In this document: positions 1 through 10,741 of the stretch, one piece after another
Layout: each line of letters begins with the position of its first letter
Numbering within the stretch: position 1 is the stretch's first letter
Assembly (NCBI RefSeq): GCF_012934885.1
Contig: NZ_CP051480.1
Span: 186,001-250,000, forward strand
Direction: 5' to 3'
DNA length: 64,000 nt
Source: Mycoplasma phocoeninasale
GTDB taxonomy: Bacteria > Bacillota_I > Bacilli_A > Mycoplasmatales > Metamycoplasmataceae
Notes under the pieces: generated by a model
Seen by the model: the letters and a program-made list of their open reading frames with translations, nothing else
Database searches by the model: none
What the model was told of the DNA's origin: nothing
Program-made: the position numbers and the translations under genes

Positions 1-729
1 AAATAAATTAATGTAGTATTGAGTTGCGCGATTCTGCCTAATAACAGCTTTTATATCCTTTTCTTGACCAGTTTTAAACTCTTTTAAGATTTCTGGATGA
101 ACATTTGATTTAAGAGATGATTGCGCATTACTGCGATTTTTTTGTCTTAATTCTTCAGTAACTTCAACATATAAAATTTTGCCAACAATATTATTTAAAT
201 ATGGTTCTCGATTTGCCAAGTGTTTGTATTTTGGATCAATTAGACGACCAGGTTTTCTAATTCTTACTTTAACTTTTAATCCCGAAAAAGTAATATAAGT
301 TTCTTCTGAATCATTTAAATCTTCAGCATCTAGTTTAGGCGGTTTAAACTTATCGGTTTCAATTTTTTCAACAATTGGTTTTGGAGTTTGCTTTTCTTCT
401 TTTTCCTTAGGTTTTTCGTCTTTTTTTACTTCAGGTTTTCTAATATCTGGAGCTACGATAATCTTTTCTTCCTTTGGAACGATTTTAGGGGGGATTTCAA
501 TTTGCTTAAGATTATTGTCATTAATAGACTGACTAGCATTTTGAATATCTAAATTTTCCTTGTTGATCAATTGCGCATTAATTTCAGATGATGAAATACT
601 AGTAAAATTATTCCGTTTGGAATCGGAATTTAAAAAATATAAACCAGCACCAATGGCAACAGATGTTGTCACAGTTGCAACAATAACTCCTAACAAAATT
701 CTATTCTTACGCTTTTTTAAAAATGACAT
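1..729 (-). CDS. Probable Ig-blocking (MIB-like) surface protein, C-terminus cut by window edge
   Basis: A 243-codon open frame runs off the left edge. The N-terminus has a basic stretch, then one hydrophobic segment (about residues 9-32) without a lipobox cysteine, so it is probably an uncleaved membrane anchor. A Lys/Glu/Pro-rich linker follows (about 60-110), then a folded region containing RLIDPKYKHLANREPY and VTEELRQKNR. This layout resembles the N-terminus of mycoplasma 'putative immunoglobulin-blocking virulence proteins' (MIB), which capture antibody for cleavage by the partner protease MIP. The match is from memory of the family, not from a search. The start has a good AGGAGAG ribosome site. 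Any MIP partner would lie outside the window. It could also be another anchored surface protein. Confidence 0.5.
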   Translation of the reverse strand, partial: MSFLKKRKNRILLGVIVATVTTSVAIGAGLYFLNSDSKRNNFTSISSSEINAQLINKENLDIQNASQSINDNNLKQIEIPPKIVPKEEKIIVAPDIRKPEVKKDEKPKEKEEKQTPKPIVEKIETDKFKPPKLDAEDLNDSEETYITFSGLKVKVRIRKPGRLIDPKYKHLANREPYLNNIVGKILYVEVTEELRQKNRSNAQSSLKSNVHPEILKEFKTGQEKDIKAVIRQNRATQYYINLF

Positions 730-1021
730 ATCTCTCTCCTTTAGGATTTATAAAAATATCCCATATATACTAATCTTATCTTATTTGGAATACTAAATTA
801 TACATATAATTTAATTTTTTGAAAAAAATAAAATAACTGATGTCAAAAAGTGAAAAATTTAATAACTTTTTGTTGATTTTGTTTGCTTTTTTCTATGAAT
901 TAGATTTTTAGAATGACTAAGTATAGCAAAATTCTTAGGAGTTTTATCATTAAAGTTAGTAACATATATACGAAAAAAACTAACAATTTTTCACTCGATA
1001 AAAGTCATTCCTTGCAAGTAA
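730..1021. other. Intergenic spacer upstream of the MIB-like gene
   Basis: AT-rich spacer that should contain the promoter of the minus-strand surface protein gene. I see no convincing gene, RNA or repeat in it beyond the mscL terminator at its right end. Confidence 0.5.
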
Positions 1022-1060
1022 AATATAATAAAAAATATGATAGAAATTAATCTACCATAT
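1022..1060 (-). terminator. Terminator of mscL
   Basis: A 10-bp stem (ATATGGTAGA paired with TCTATCATAT, one G-U) is followed on the minus strand by a T-run. A T-run also follows on the plus strand, so it may work in both directions. Confidence 0.75.
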
Positions 1061-1098
1061 AATTTTTTAACATTTTAAAAATTCAATTTACTTAGTTT

Positions 1099-1596
1099 TT
1101 AGTTTTTTGGTGAGGTTTTCGGTGCATCTTTTAGAAGCATCAAATTTTCATTTAGCTTACGTAGTTCATCTAACATCATTTCTTGATGTGAAATTGGAGC
1201 TGGTTGCTCTTCTTCAATCGGCATCTTCTTAGCTTTGGCATATGCCATTCTATTTCTTATTAAAAAGACTGTTAATAGTCCAAAGAAAATAAAGATTGAA
1301 ACTATTATAAATTGCAGTAATGCTGCTAAGAATTTACCAATATATATACCACCAACAATTTTTCCATCAACAACCTTTTGTCATAATATTCAATCTTGAA
1401 CACTAACGTCAATTGCTCTTGTGATAGCAGACATAATTACGTCAGTTGCTAATGATGATATTACCGCACCAAATGATGCACCTAACAGTAGTCCGATCGC
1501 TAGCATAAACATATTGCCACGAATAACAATATTTTTTGCATCGACATAAGACTTCTTAACATAGTGCTTTTTTTCGTCTAATTCTCTTTTTGTCAT
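1099..1596 (-). CDS. mscL: Large-conductance mechanosensitive channel MscL
   Basis: 165 residues once two TGA codons are read as Trp. MscL opens a wide pore when membrane tension rises and protects against osmotic downshock. The first helix (about residues 27-47) has the small-residue packing pattern of MscL, NMFMLAIGLLLGASFGAVI. A second hydrophobic segment lies at about 83-106, followed by a charged cytoplasmic tail with the helix-bundle character of MscL C-termini. It is a little longer than the usual 130-150 residues because of the C-terminal tail. It has its own terminator and is probably a single-gene transcript. Confidence 0.85.
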
Positions 1597-1613
1597 GCCT
1601 TAATTATAAATAA

Positions 1614-1650
1614 GTTTTAAAAAAATATCCACAAAGGCGGATATTTTTAT
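1614..1650 (-). terminator. Terminator after the small membrane protein gene
   Basis: Perfect 10-bp inverted repeat AAAAATATCC/GGATATTTTT with a short loop and a T-rich tail. It separates the membrane protein gene from mscL. Confidence 0.75.
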
Positions 1651-1657
1651 TTTTGTT

Positions 1658-2074
1658 CTACTCCCTTTGGGGACTAATTGCTACGAAAAACAAACCAAAT
1701 GAAGGTAGTACAGGTACTGGGAATAAGATTGTAGCAATAATCAACAATGCCCTTCCAAGCGCTTGGCCTTTTCAAGAAGCTAATGATATAACAATAATAG
1801 CTAATATATAACAAATTGCCCAAACACCAATGCCTGCGGCAATTAGTATTGCATATAGCATAATCTCGGGTTTAGTTCATAAATATTTAACCATTTGGAG
1901 AACCGCTTCACCAGGTTCGGTTTTGAACAATGTTTGATTTTCTGATATAAATTCTTTAATATCTTCGAACATAAAGTAAATTCCGATTCCAATTAAAGCT
2001 GCTCCGACTATTCTCAGTAGCATAGTAAATATTGCTAGTGATCTTTCTCCGCCAAATTTTTTCTTTGTTTTCAT
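1658..2074 (-). CDS. Small membrane protein, unknown function
   Basis: 138 residues from the ATG at 2074; an in-frame ATG at 2098 would add 8 residues. Neither start has a clear ribosome site. There are about three to four hydrophobic segments (about 13-40, 65-95 and 110-130) and a basic N-terminus (KTKKKFGGERS). One internal TGA is Trp. I do not recognise the family. It is transcribed away from the RNase J gene and is probably monocistronic, since a terminator follows directly. Confidence 0.6.
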
Positions 2075-2197
2075 AACATTAATTATAATAAAAATCATTT
2101 TAATGTTATTAATTTCTTAAATTTGTTAAAATTTTTAATTATTGTTCGATTACTTTTAATAATAAATAATAAAAAATATATATTGAAGGGAAAAATT

Positions 2198-4108
2198 ATG
2201 AAACCAACAAAAATTTTTGGACTCGGAGGAATGCAAGAAATAGGAAAGAGTACTTTAATAATAGAATATGACCAACATATTTTCATTATTGACACTGGTA
2301 TTAAATTTTGTGATTCTTTTGTAACCGGAATAAATGGATCGATTCCAGATTTTACCTACCTAGCAGAAAATCAAGATAAAATTGAAGGACTTTTCATAAC
2401 ACATGGGCATGAAGATCATATCGGCGGGGTGCCGTATTTGGTCCAACAAGTTGATATTAAACGCATTTATGCCCCTAGAATCGCAATCCAATATTTAAAG
2501 TTAAAATTTGATGACTTAAAAATCAAGAAAAACATTGAATTTTTTGAAACAGAAAAGGATGCTGTGTGAAATTTTGGAGATTGTCAGGTAGATTATTGAA
2601 CCGCACAGCATTCGATTCCTGATGCCTTTGGAATTAGAATTAAAACGCCAAATGGTTCACTTATGATGACTGGTGATTTTCGGTTTGATTATACACCAAT
2701 TGGAAATTTAACTGATTTTTCTAAGCTTAAACAAATTGGTGATGAGGGGCTAGATGTACTTTTTTCAGATTCAACTAATGCTATGCGTCCTAATCACTCT
2801 CCATCAGAAAGTGATATTTTAAAAGATATTAAAAAATACATGCTAAAAGCAAAAAAGAAAATTATTGTTACGGCTTTTGCCTCTAATTTAACTAGAATAA
2901 AAGCTATCATTGAACTTGGAGCTGAACTTAAGAAAAAAGTTATTGCCTTTGGACGTTCAATGGTTGACAATATTGATATTGGTAGAAGATTGGGTTATAT
3001 TAATGCTCCCGATGAAATTTTCATTGACAAGAAAAACTTATCCAAATACGATGAGGAAGAGCTTCTAATTTTAACAACTGGATCACAAGGCGAAGAGCTT
3101 GCTGGTTTAGCAAAAATGTCATACGGAAAACATCCAAACATCACTATTAAACCAAAGGATACAATTATCTTCTCTTCAAGCCCAATTCCTGGTAATCGTT
3201 CAAAAATTGAACTACTTGTCAATCGACTATACAAATTAGGAGCTATTATTAGAGAAAATGGAATAGATGGTTATCTTCATACTTCAGGACACGCTTATAA
3301 AGAAGAACACCTTAAGATTTTTCAATTAACAAAACCTAAATACTTTATGCCATACCACGGTGAATATAGAATGAGTGTTGTCCATGGATATACTGCAACT
3401 GAAGCTGGAGTTGATCCAAAAAATGTTATTGTGGCCAAACTAGGTGATGTTTATTATCTAGAAAATCACAAAATTAGGTTGTCAGATGAAAAAGTTTATT
3501 TTGGACCTGTTTTTATCGATGGCACCGTCTTATCTAAATCTAACTCTCAGATCTTAAAAGAGCGCATGGAGCTAGGGGAAAATGGCTTTTTAAATGTTAT
3601 TATTGCAATTAACAAAGAAAAAAATATCATTCTTGGTAAGCCTAGAGTTGTTTCTAGAGGAGCATTTTTTGTGAAGAACTCTCTTCACTTAATTGAAGAA
3701 GTAAAAAGAATTGTTCATGGTGCAGTATTGTATACAATAAAAAATTCAACTGATTGAACAGTCCCACAACTCAAACAATTAATAATTGACCGTTTAGCAC
3801 CATTTTTCTACAAACAAAAACGAAGAAACGTTGTAATTATTCCAACGATTCTATTCGCAGACAAAACATCGACTGATGTTGATATTAAAGATAGTGAAAA
3901 TAACTCAAAATCTAAAGAAGTAGAAAACAAAAGCAAAAAAAATAATAACTCCAAAACTGGTAATAACAAGACAAAATCAACAAAATCAAACAAAAAATCA
4001 ACAAATATAAACAATAATCCTAAAAATAACAGCTCTAAGAAATCTACTAATAAAAATAAAAAATCTCCCGTAAATAGCAAAAGAGTAACAGTAGAAAAGA
4101 GCGAATAA
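2198..4108 (+). CDS. rnj: Ribonuclease J
   Basis: 636 residues with two internal TGA (Trp) codons. RNase J is a metallo-beta-lactamase/beta-CASP nuclease for 5'-3' exonuclease and endonuclease decay and processing of RNA. The metal site HGHEDH sits near residues 69-74, TGDFRFD near 157 and HTSGHA near 361, all in the order of the family. The core ends near residue 545 and is followed by a roughly 90-residue tail rich in Asn, Lys and Ser, probably disordered. The start is the ATG after GAAGGGAAAAATT; an upstream in-frame ATG at 2123 lacks a ribosome site. Whether this is the J1 or J2 type cannot be settled here. Confidence 0.92.
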
Positions 4109-4115
4109 AAAACTT

Positions 4116-4145
4116 CCAAGCCTTTAACAGGGCTTGGTTTTTTAT
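4116..4145 (+). terminator. Terminator of rnj
   Basis: Stem CCAAGCC/GGCTTGG followed by TTTTTTAT. It overlaps the 3' end of the convergent recO. Confidence 0.85.
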
Positions 4146-4798
4146 AGAACTTCGATTAAATATTGAATAATCATTTTGCGAATAATACTGCCGTCATAAG
4201 GTGAACATGAATCAGCGAAAGAAATATAAGTGCTATTAAGTCAGAAAAGGGAATTAAGTAAAGAAAGGGGCTTATTATTTGAACTATGAAAAGTACATAG
4301 AAATCCTCCACGATGAAATTCAAAATCAACCAGGCGGTCTTTCCGCCCACATTCTACACATCCATCAAAACGTGGAGCTATTCCCTCTATAATCATTAGT
4401 TTATAGAGCAGATATGAAATAGTTTTATTCTTCTCTTCAGCAAGATATTCGATATATTCAGAATATTCATCAATAATTAGCTTAGTCTTAGTTGATGTTA
4501 TCTTACTAAAAAAATATTTAATATCATCATATTCCTGTTTTAGCATAATATTGATAGGAATTTGCTTAATTAGGGTGGCGCGTTTTAGTCGCGGCATTAA
4601 ATTTGATCTTTTGCTAGTTATTATTTCTAAATCAACTAATGAGTATAGCTGCAGGTTAAGATTATTTTTAGAAGCTGCCTTTCGCACACCAGGAGCAAAA
4701 ATATTAATTCTGCCACGCTCTGACAGCACACTTACAATTTCATCGAATTCGTTTATCTCCTGACGATTTAAAATAATTCCTCTTGTCTCATATTCCAT
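4142..4798 (-). CDS. recO: DNA repair protein RecO
   Basis: 218 residues, one TGA as Trp. RecO works with RecF and RecR to load RecA on SSB-covered DNA and anneals single strands. The N-terminal OB-fold signature is clear: RGIILNRQEINEFDEIVSVL, then an FAPGVRKAASKNNLNLQ stretch, then a helical half. Only one CxxC (CVECG, about residue 167) of the family's zinc site is kept; the second pair is absent. No ribosome site precedes the ATG, and an AT-rich promoter-like stretch lies directly upstream, so the message may be leaderless. The hinT terminator just upstream argues against simple read-through. Confidence 0.85.
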
Positions 4799-4816
4799 AT
4801 ATAAAAATTGTAATAT

Positions 4817-4846
4817 AAAAAAATTGGTGCTAACACCAACTTTTTA
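4817..4846 (-). terminator. Terminator of the p80-p60-hinT operon
   Basis: Stem TTGGTG/CACCAA with a 4-base loop and T-runs on both sides. It lies immediately after hinT. Confidence 0.8.
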
Positions 4847-4851
4847 GTATA

Positions 4852-5181
4852 TTATTCATCATATGTAGGAATAACGTGGATATGTGTCCTAAAGACAGAT
4901 TGTCCAGCAGATTCATTATTATTCATTTCCAATTTGAAGCCTGAAGCTCCTAATTTATCGGTTTGTTCAATTGCTAATTGTTTAACAATTTCCATTAAAT
5001 AAGCTAAATCTTCTTTCTTAATGTCATATAAATTTTTTGAATATTTTTTAGGAACAACAAGGAAATGACCTTTGCTAACTGGATCAATATCTAAAAAAGC
5101 AATCGTCTTGTCATCTTCATAAATAATTGTGGCCGGAATATCTCTGTCAATAATTCGCTGAAATGTATCTCGTTCTATCAT
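4852..5181 (-). CDS. hinT: HIT-family nucleotide hydrolase HinT
   Basis: 109 residues, a compact histidine-triad purine nucleoside phosphoramidase-type protein. The N-terminal half has the family pattern IIYEDDKTIAFLDIDPVSKG-HFLVVPK. The triad region reads QSVFRTHIHVIP: the first histidine of the H-x-H-x-H motif is Arg98, while His100 (the catalytic position) and His102 remain. The start codon follows an AGGA ribosome site that overlaps the p60 stop region, 8 bases downstream of p60. In M. hominis HinT is known to be encoded with, and to bind, the surface proteins P60 and P80, which matches the arrangement here. Confidence 0.88.
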   Translation of the reverse strand: MIERDTFQRIIDRDIPATIIYEDDKTIAFLDIDPVSKGHFLVVPKKYSKNLYDIKKEDLAYLMEIVKQLAIEQTDKLGASGFKLEMNNNESAGQSVFRTHIHVIPTYDE

Positions 5182-5189
5182 AAATTGTC

Positions 5190-6938
5190 CTATGCTAATC
5201 CTTCTACTTTTAAGGCATCTAAAACATCTTGATTAATGTTTTGTAAGTTAAATCTGAAGCCTAATTCTTTAAAATATTTCACTGCTTCTCTAAATAGAGA
5301 TGCTGTGTTTGCAGCAATAATATTATTTGCAATAATTACTTGTTCTTTTTCATTTGATCATGGGGTTAAATCAAATGAAAATACTTTTCTTTCCACATCT
5401 TTTTGTTCAGCATCTTTAAATTTCTTGTTGGTATATAAAGGCGCTACTTTAACAACATAATGCGCTTCAATTTTGTTATCCTTAACAACATCAACCGAAG
5501 TTGGATATTTATCTAGATTATACTCTGGTAGTTGATCCATACCCTTAAATGTTTTTGATGTCGCATTGTATTCAAGTTTTGATTTGAAGTCATAGAAATG
5601 ACGGTTAGGAAGTTCTCTCACTGAAAGTTGCATTGGTACAGTTAGCGCTTGACCATCAAAAGTAATTGTACCCTTTTGTTCAAACTGAAGTGTGTAACTA
5701 TCACTACCGACTTTGATTTGCTTAGTGTAAATTGATTTATTTGTTGAATCTTGAGTTAAGCCTTCAAATGTAAAGTCGCCACTGTCAAAAGAAGTTAATT
5801 TATCGGTTTGTGCCTTAGTATTAAGTGCAGCAGTTTCTATTATTTTTGGATTGTTTTTTTCTTGTGCTAGAATTTTTGAAAATTTAAAACTGTCTTGTGA
5901 ATAAACAATGTTATTTTTTGGATCTAGAAAACCAAAAATCGATGATAAATCATTTTGTAGACTAGTTAATGAGGTTGATAGATCACCGGCATTAATAGCA
6001 TTTTTAATAAATCCTTTGTATGCTCTTAGGTTCTTAAGATCAAAATTCTCAGCTGAACCTGTCATAATTAAATGATCATTGGCTGAAGCGGTTGGATTAA
6101 ATTCAAACTGTTCTATGCCAGATGGCTGATATTTAGCTAGGTTATTAAAATCATTAAATGAAGAAATATTGGCTTGACCTAATCTTAGATTCATATCACG
6201 ATCATCAGTAAATGACCAAGATTCTATCATTGGATTATCAACTAAATATTTAAGTAAGTATAAGTTATCGTCAGCAAAGTTAAAAGAATTATATAAATCT
6301 CTTTTTGAAGTTGGGGTATCTTTTTTGTCAATTTCAGCTTTCATTGATAGTTGATATTTATCTAAACCATTTTCATTATTAGCTAGTTTCTTATATTCTG
6401 TTCTATCCTTTAAAAAGTAAATTTGAATTAAAAGCATTTTTTCTAACTCTAAACGAATGCTATTGGTAATAACATCAGAATTTTTTAGGATAAAGTTTAG
6501 TTGTTGATCATCTGGAATGGCATAAGGTGTTGGGTCAAAAGAGTTTGTGTCAACATTAGCATTAATAAATTGTGACTTTAAATTTCAGAAAAATTGGGGA
6601 TCCTCTTTTAATTTTGCTGCTGCATAATATTTAAATAATTCTTTTGTTTTAGCATTTAGAGATGATGTTGTAGTATCTGTCATTAAAAATAAAATTGGAT
6701 CTTTTTTAGCTTCATCACTATTTGCTAATTTTAGTTCATCTTCATAAAAAGCTTCTAAATAATTATCAGCAATTTTAGTAATGATTTTATTTTTAGTGAT
6801 TGTTTCCTTTAATATTCTTGATTGGTATCCAGCGTTAACACCGTCTTCAGTTTTATTGGTACATGAAGCGGCCAAAGCTAAAATAGGTAATGCTGCAAGT
6901 GGAGCAGCACCGAATAAAAATTTTAATTTCTTTTTCAT
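5190..6938 (-). CDS. P60-type surface lipoprotein of the hit locus
   Basis: 582 residues with two internal TGA codons. The signal peptide ends in ALAASC with the lipid-attachment cysteine at position 26. The rest is a hydrophilic, mostly helical extracellular protein without a recognised enzyme motif. Its position between a large anchored protein and hinT matches the p80-p60-hinT order described for M. hominis, where P60 and P80 form a membrane complex. It starts 11 bases after the upstream stop with an AGAAAGG ribosome site. The identification as P60 rests on locus order and size rather than on a sequence comparison. Confidence 0.75.
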
Positions 6939-6949
6939 CTTTGCCTTTC

Positions 6950-9097
6950 TTATATATCCTTAATAAAGTCAACAATTGTATTGAATAGATAATCAAGAAT
7001 ATCTTTTTGACTATGTGGTTCAAGAGTAAATTTACCACTTTGAGAGTCAAATTTATAATCTGAGTAAACATTTGAGTTAATTTGTTTAGTAACGTAATCT
7101 TTAATTTTATTTGCTTTATCATTGATTAAAGCGAATTTCAGAGTTTCATTTAATGATTTTTGATAACTTAGTGCTTTTTCAATATCATCATCGGTGAATT
7201 TTTTGGTTTTATCATCAATGGTTTTATATTCTTGTTGCTTAATATAGTTTTTAAATTCATCTTGTTTTAATAAATCATTAACGGTGTAATCCTTTGTTAA
7301 TATTTCGTCAAAAATCGTTGATAGATTAAATAGCTCAGAAACTAGAGTATTTGAATATTTAGCTTTTGATTTAATTGCTAAATCATTTCTTATTAATCTT
7401 TTAATGACTGCTTCGCTATCTAATTTAAATAAATTTTGAATTTGAATTCCAGTTTCACCAACTAAAACATATTGGTCTTCAGAAGTTTTGATAATGGTTG
7501 AAACTTTATAACCATTATTGGCATCACCGAATGAGTTTCTAAATGCTTCACCAAATTTTCTCGCAAATGTTTTGTCTTCCATATCATTAATAAATTTAGC
7601 AATGGCGTCATTATAAGCTGCAAATTCAGCAACATAATTATCTGATTTAGATTTTTCTACTGATTGCATTTCTAAAATATTTTTGAATGTTTTACTTTGT
7701 CCATTATAAGTAAAAGTATTATTTCCAAATAATTTAATTAAGTTATCTTTTAAATTTTTAAATAGGTTATTTTCGCTCTTAAATTTAAATATTCCCTTAT
7801 TGTCATTAGCATCGCCTAGCAACATCGATAGAAGTGGAATGTAGTCTTTAGCATCAGCAGCTCTTAAATGTGAAGTAATATCTTCAAAGCCTTTTGATCC
7901 ATATTTATCAGCCATTTTGGCATCAGAGGCAACATATTCAATTAATTTTTTATCATTTTGAGCTTTTAGTTCATCATCTGCTGAAATATTTTCTTTTTTA
8001 AGAAGAGTCGAAAGACCTTCAAAGCCACCAAGTAAGTCAACTCCTAAAGCAATTTTAACTTTATTATCTTTTTGTGGATAAGCTGAGAATTTTAGAAGTT
8101 TAATAACTTCTTCTTTAGTTACTACCCATGGGTTTTTAGCATCTTTAAAATCAGGGTGAGCAGTTAATGAAAGTGTTGAAATAATTGATTGCTTCTTTTG
8201 AATTCATGGAGCAATAAAATGACTTGGATTTTTTAATTCCTTAATAAATGAACGAGTCACGAACATTGGAATTTTAACCTCATCTTTAGGGTTAGTTTTA
8301 ATTTCAACGTCACCTTCTTTAGGTAGCACATAGTTTTCATTTTCAATGGCAAAAGGCAATGTAATAGTCTCACCTTTTTTAGCAATATCTTTTCTTTCAC
8401 CATTATAAGTGTAGTAAACATCTTTGTTAGCAATAATTCCGTTTTTAAGTTCAGAGTATGAAAAGTCTGAATTAACTTCAGTTTTATATCTACGAAAAGC
8501 ATGTTCATTTAGTCGTTGAACAACTTTGAATTCAATTGCTGCTTCTTTGGTTTTTGATTCACCATATTCTTTAGTAGCAATTTGTTCCAAAAATTTTTCT
8601 CTTCATAATTTTTCTAGACCATATTGATCTTGGAATTTTTTTTCTAAATCATTAATTTTTGAAGTTTCTTCTTGACGAACTTTGTCAACTGATGGCAAGG
8701 CAAAAGTTTTTTCATCAGATTTAGCCTTATCAGCATTATAGACAGCTTCATATCATAGAGATCCTTCATATTCTTTTTCATATAAATATTTAGTTAAATT
8801 ACTTTCAACTCCATCAGAAACATTTTTACTTGCATTTAATCTTTCATGAATTTTGTCAACATCACCTCAACTAATAATTTTATTTTTATTTCCTGGTGAA
8901 ATAATGTCCAAAATTGGAGAATTTTCTTGCAAAATTGGCGAAGGTTTTGGTAAAGATTTTTGCGCTTGAAGAAGAGGAACGGCTATTCCTGTTGCAACGA
9001 TAGCCGAAAGAGCAGTACCTCAAAAAGTACCTCAAAGAATTCTTTTTCTTTTAATCTTTTGTTCGGTTGTTTCAATTTTTTTATTTTTTCTTAACAT
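6950..9097 (-). CDS. P80-type membrane protein of the hit locus
   Basis: 715 residues with several TGA (Trp) codons. After a basic start (LRKNKKIE...KIKRKR) comes one hydrophobic segment (about residues 20-43) with no lipobox cysteine, so the protein is probably secreted or anchored by an uncleaved signal. The remainder is a long charged extracellular domain. It is the first gene of the operon p80-p60-hinT, with a strong GGAAGGA ribosome site. In M. hominis P80 is the partner of lipoprotein P60; the name here is by position and architecture. Confidence 0.72.
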
Positions 9098-9187
9098 AAT
9101 TTTCCTTCCAATTAATAAATAATATTTTACCATTTTTCAAAATTATGTCATTGCAATAATGAAAGTAATAATCTATAATTAATAATT

Positions 9188-9958
9188 ATGAACAAAATAT
9201 TTCAAGAAAAAAATCGAATTTTAGAGGAGTTTGCCAATCTTTGTCAGCAAAATTCCATTTGATATAGCATGGATAATCACAGTTTACTGGCAATTTATAG
9301 CTCGGAAAATTGAGATGACGAGAAAGATCACCATGATGTAATGATGAGCTTTGAAGCTTATGAAAAACTAAAAGTAATTGCTCCAAACCGAATTATTGAC
9401 TCAACAATGCATTCAGAATATTATTCTGCACAAAATAAATTTGTCGATGATAACCAAGATTTATACAAAGAACAGCCCTTTATTAACATCAATTTAATTG
9501 TTCCAACCAAGGTAAAAAATATCAAAAAATACATTAGCTGGTCTAACAAAATAAGAAGCAACATTGCTTATTATTCAACATGAACTGAAAGCAATATTAC
9601 TAAATATAACAACAAAATTAAGATGGCAAAATTTTTAAAATTATTCTTTAATCCAATTAACTACAAAGATATAATTAACATTTTATACACTGAGGATTTC
9701 GAAGGTTTCATTGTTACTGAAAATCCAATTACGAAAAATGCAACTTACAAATGACTTTCGAATTTAAGCTACGATGTTCAAAAAGAAATACTTAATAATA
9801 TTGAAGTCTATGTCATCCAAGAATATGATCAATATCTAAGAAACTTATATGGGCAAAAATATCAGATTTCCAAACCTAATTTATCTTCATATTTTCATAA
9901 AAATATTATTGAAATAGTTCGAGAGGAAAATCAATTCGAAAGTGAAAATGAAGAGTAA
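9188..9958 (+). CDS. Possible LicD-like nucleotidyl/phosphocholine transferase
   Basis: 256 residues, several TGA codons as Trp. Near the N-terminus a helix (ILEEFANLCQQNSIWYSMDN) is followed by SLLAIYSSENWDDEKDHHDVMMSFEAYEKL. This echoes the LicD pattern of an N-terminal helix, a Gly/Leu turn, then a W-D-x-D-(I/V)-x-(I/M/V) metal site ending in a Y-E-K-(F/L) helix. LicD proteins transfer phosphocholine or similar groups to glycolipids. The motif is degenerate (DEKDHHDV instead of WDDDIDI) and I could not search, so this is a tentative call. The gene stands alone between divergent p80 and a terminator. Confidence 0.4.
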
Positions 9959-9962
9959 AAAA

Positions 9963-9987
9963 ACAGCACCACGGCTGTCTTTTTTTT
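9963..9987. terminator. Bidirectional terminator between convergent genes
   Basis: Hairpin ACAGC-ACCAC-GGCTGT flanked by A and T runs on both strands. It serves the LicD-like gene and the small membrane protein gene. Confidence 0.75.
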
Positions 9988-10339
9988 ATTCAACACTAGT
10001 ATATTGTTTTCCGCGGTGATATAGATTTTTCTTGCGAAGAACGTAAATTACCGTGAAAACAATAAAGTTTGAAAAGGCTAGAATTGAAAAAATTATTCAA
10101 AATGCATACATCAATTTATGTTTTGTTAATCCAATAGAATTAACATAGTCATTTAAACTTACCTTTACACCAATTCCTAAAATCGTTGCCGTTACTAAGA
10201 AAGCATAAGTTATAAACATGGAAATCATTCAGTTTTTATTTAGTTTTCTTAGGAACATTAAAATTGTAACTGTTCAAGTATATGCTAGTGCAAAAAATCC
10301 GAATATTAGCAGTACCGTAGTTCAACCTTCATCAAGCAT
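9986..10339 (-). CDS. Small three-helix membrane protein, unknown
   Basis: 117 residues with three TGA (Trp) codons. A perfect AGGAGG ribosome site precedes the ATG, which argues for a real gene. There are three hydrophobic segments (about residues 7-27, 35-56 and 80-102) and a basic tail (LRKKNLYHRGKQ). I do not recognise the family. Confidence 0.65.
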
Positions 10340-10741
10340 TTGTTCCTCCTAAATTTAATAGATAAAACAATTATATATTAAAATCTCCACAAATTAAGGT
10401 AACATTCAAAGTTAAAATTTTTATGCAGTAATTATGACCTTTTTTCATAAACGCGTTTTTTTATATATGGCAATTTAAGAAATTTAAAAAATTTATTCTT
10501 TAATATATTTTTTTAATGCTAAATAAAATATTTTAGTTCAACAATTTAAAAGAAAAAATAATTATTCGGAATTATAGGCATTTTTATTATATTCAATTGT
10601 ATCACTTGTGTTTTTATGCTAACATTAAATAAACTAATATTACCAAATTAAATAATTAGCTAATATTTATTTAATATGAAATAAATGTAAAGGTCATTAC
10701 AACCTGTAATCATAAATATAATAGAAAGAACCCAAATTAAA
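10340..10741. other. AT-rich intergenic spacer with lipoprotein promoter
   Basis: No gene seen. A TATAAT box at 10717-10722 lies 20 bases before the lipoprotein start and is the likely -10 element. The rest is low-complexity AT sequence. Confidence 0.5.

Noticed and set aside
3808..4119. Minus-strand hydrophobic frame over the end of rnj
   Set aside because: It is the mirror of the Asn/Lys/Ser-rich RNase J tail and has no ribosome site.
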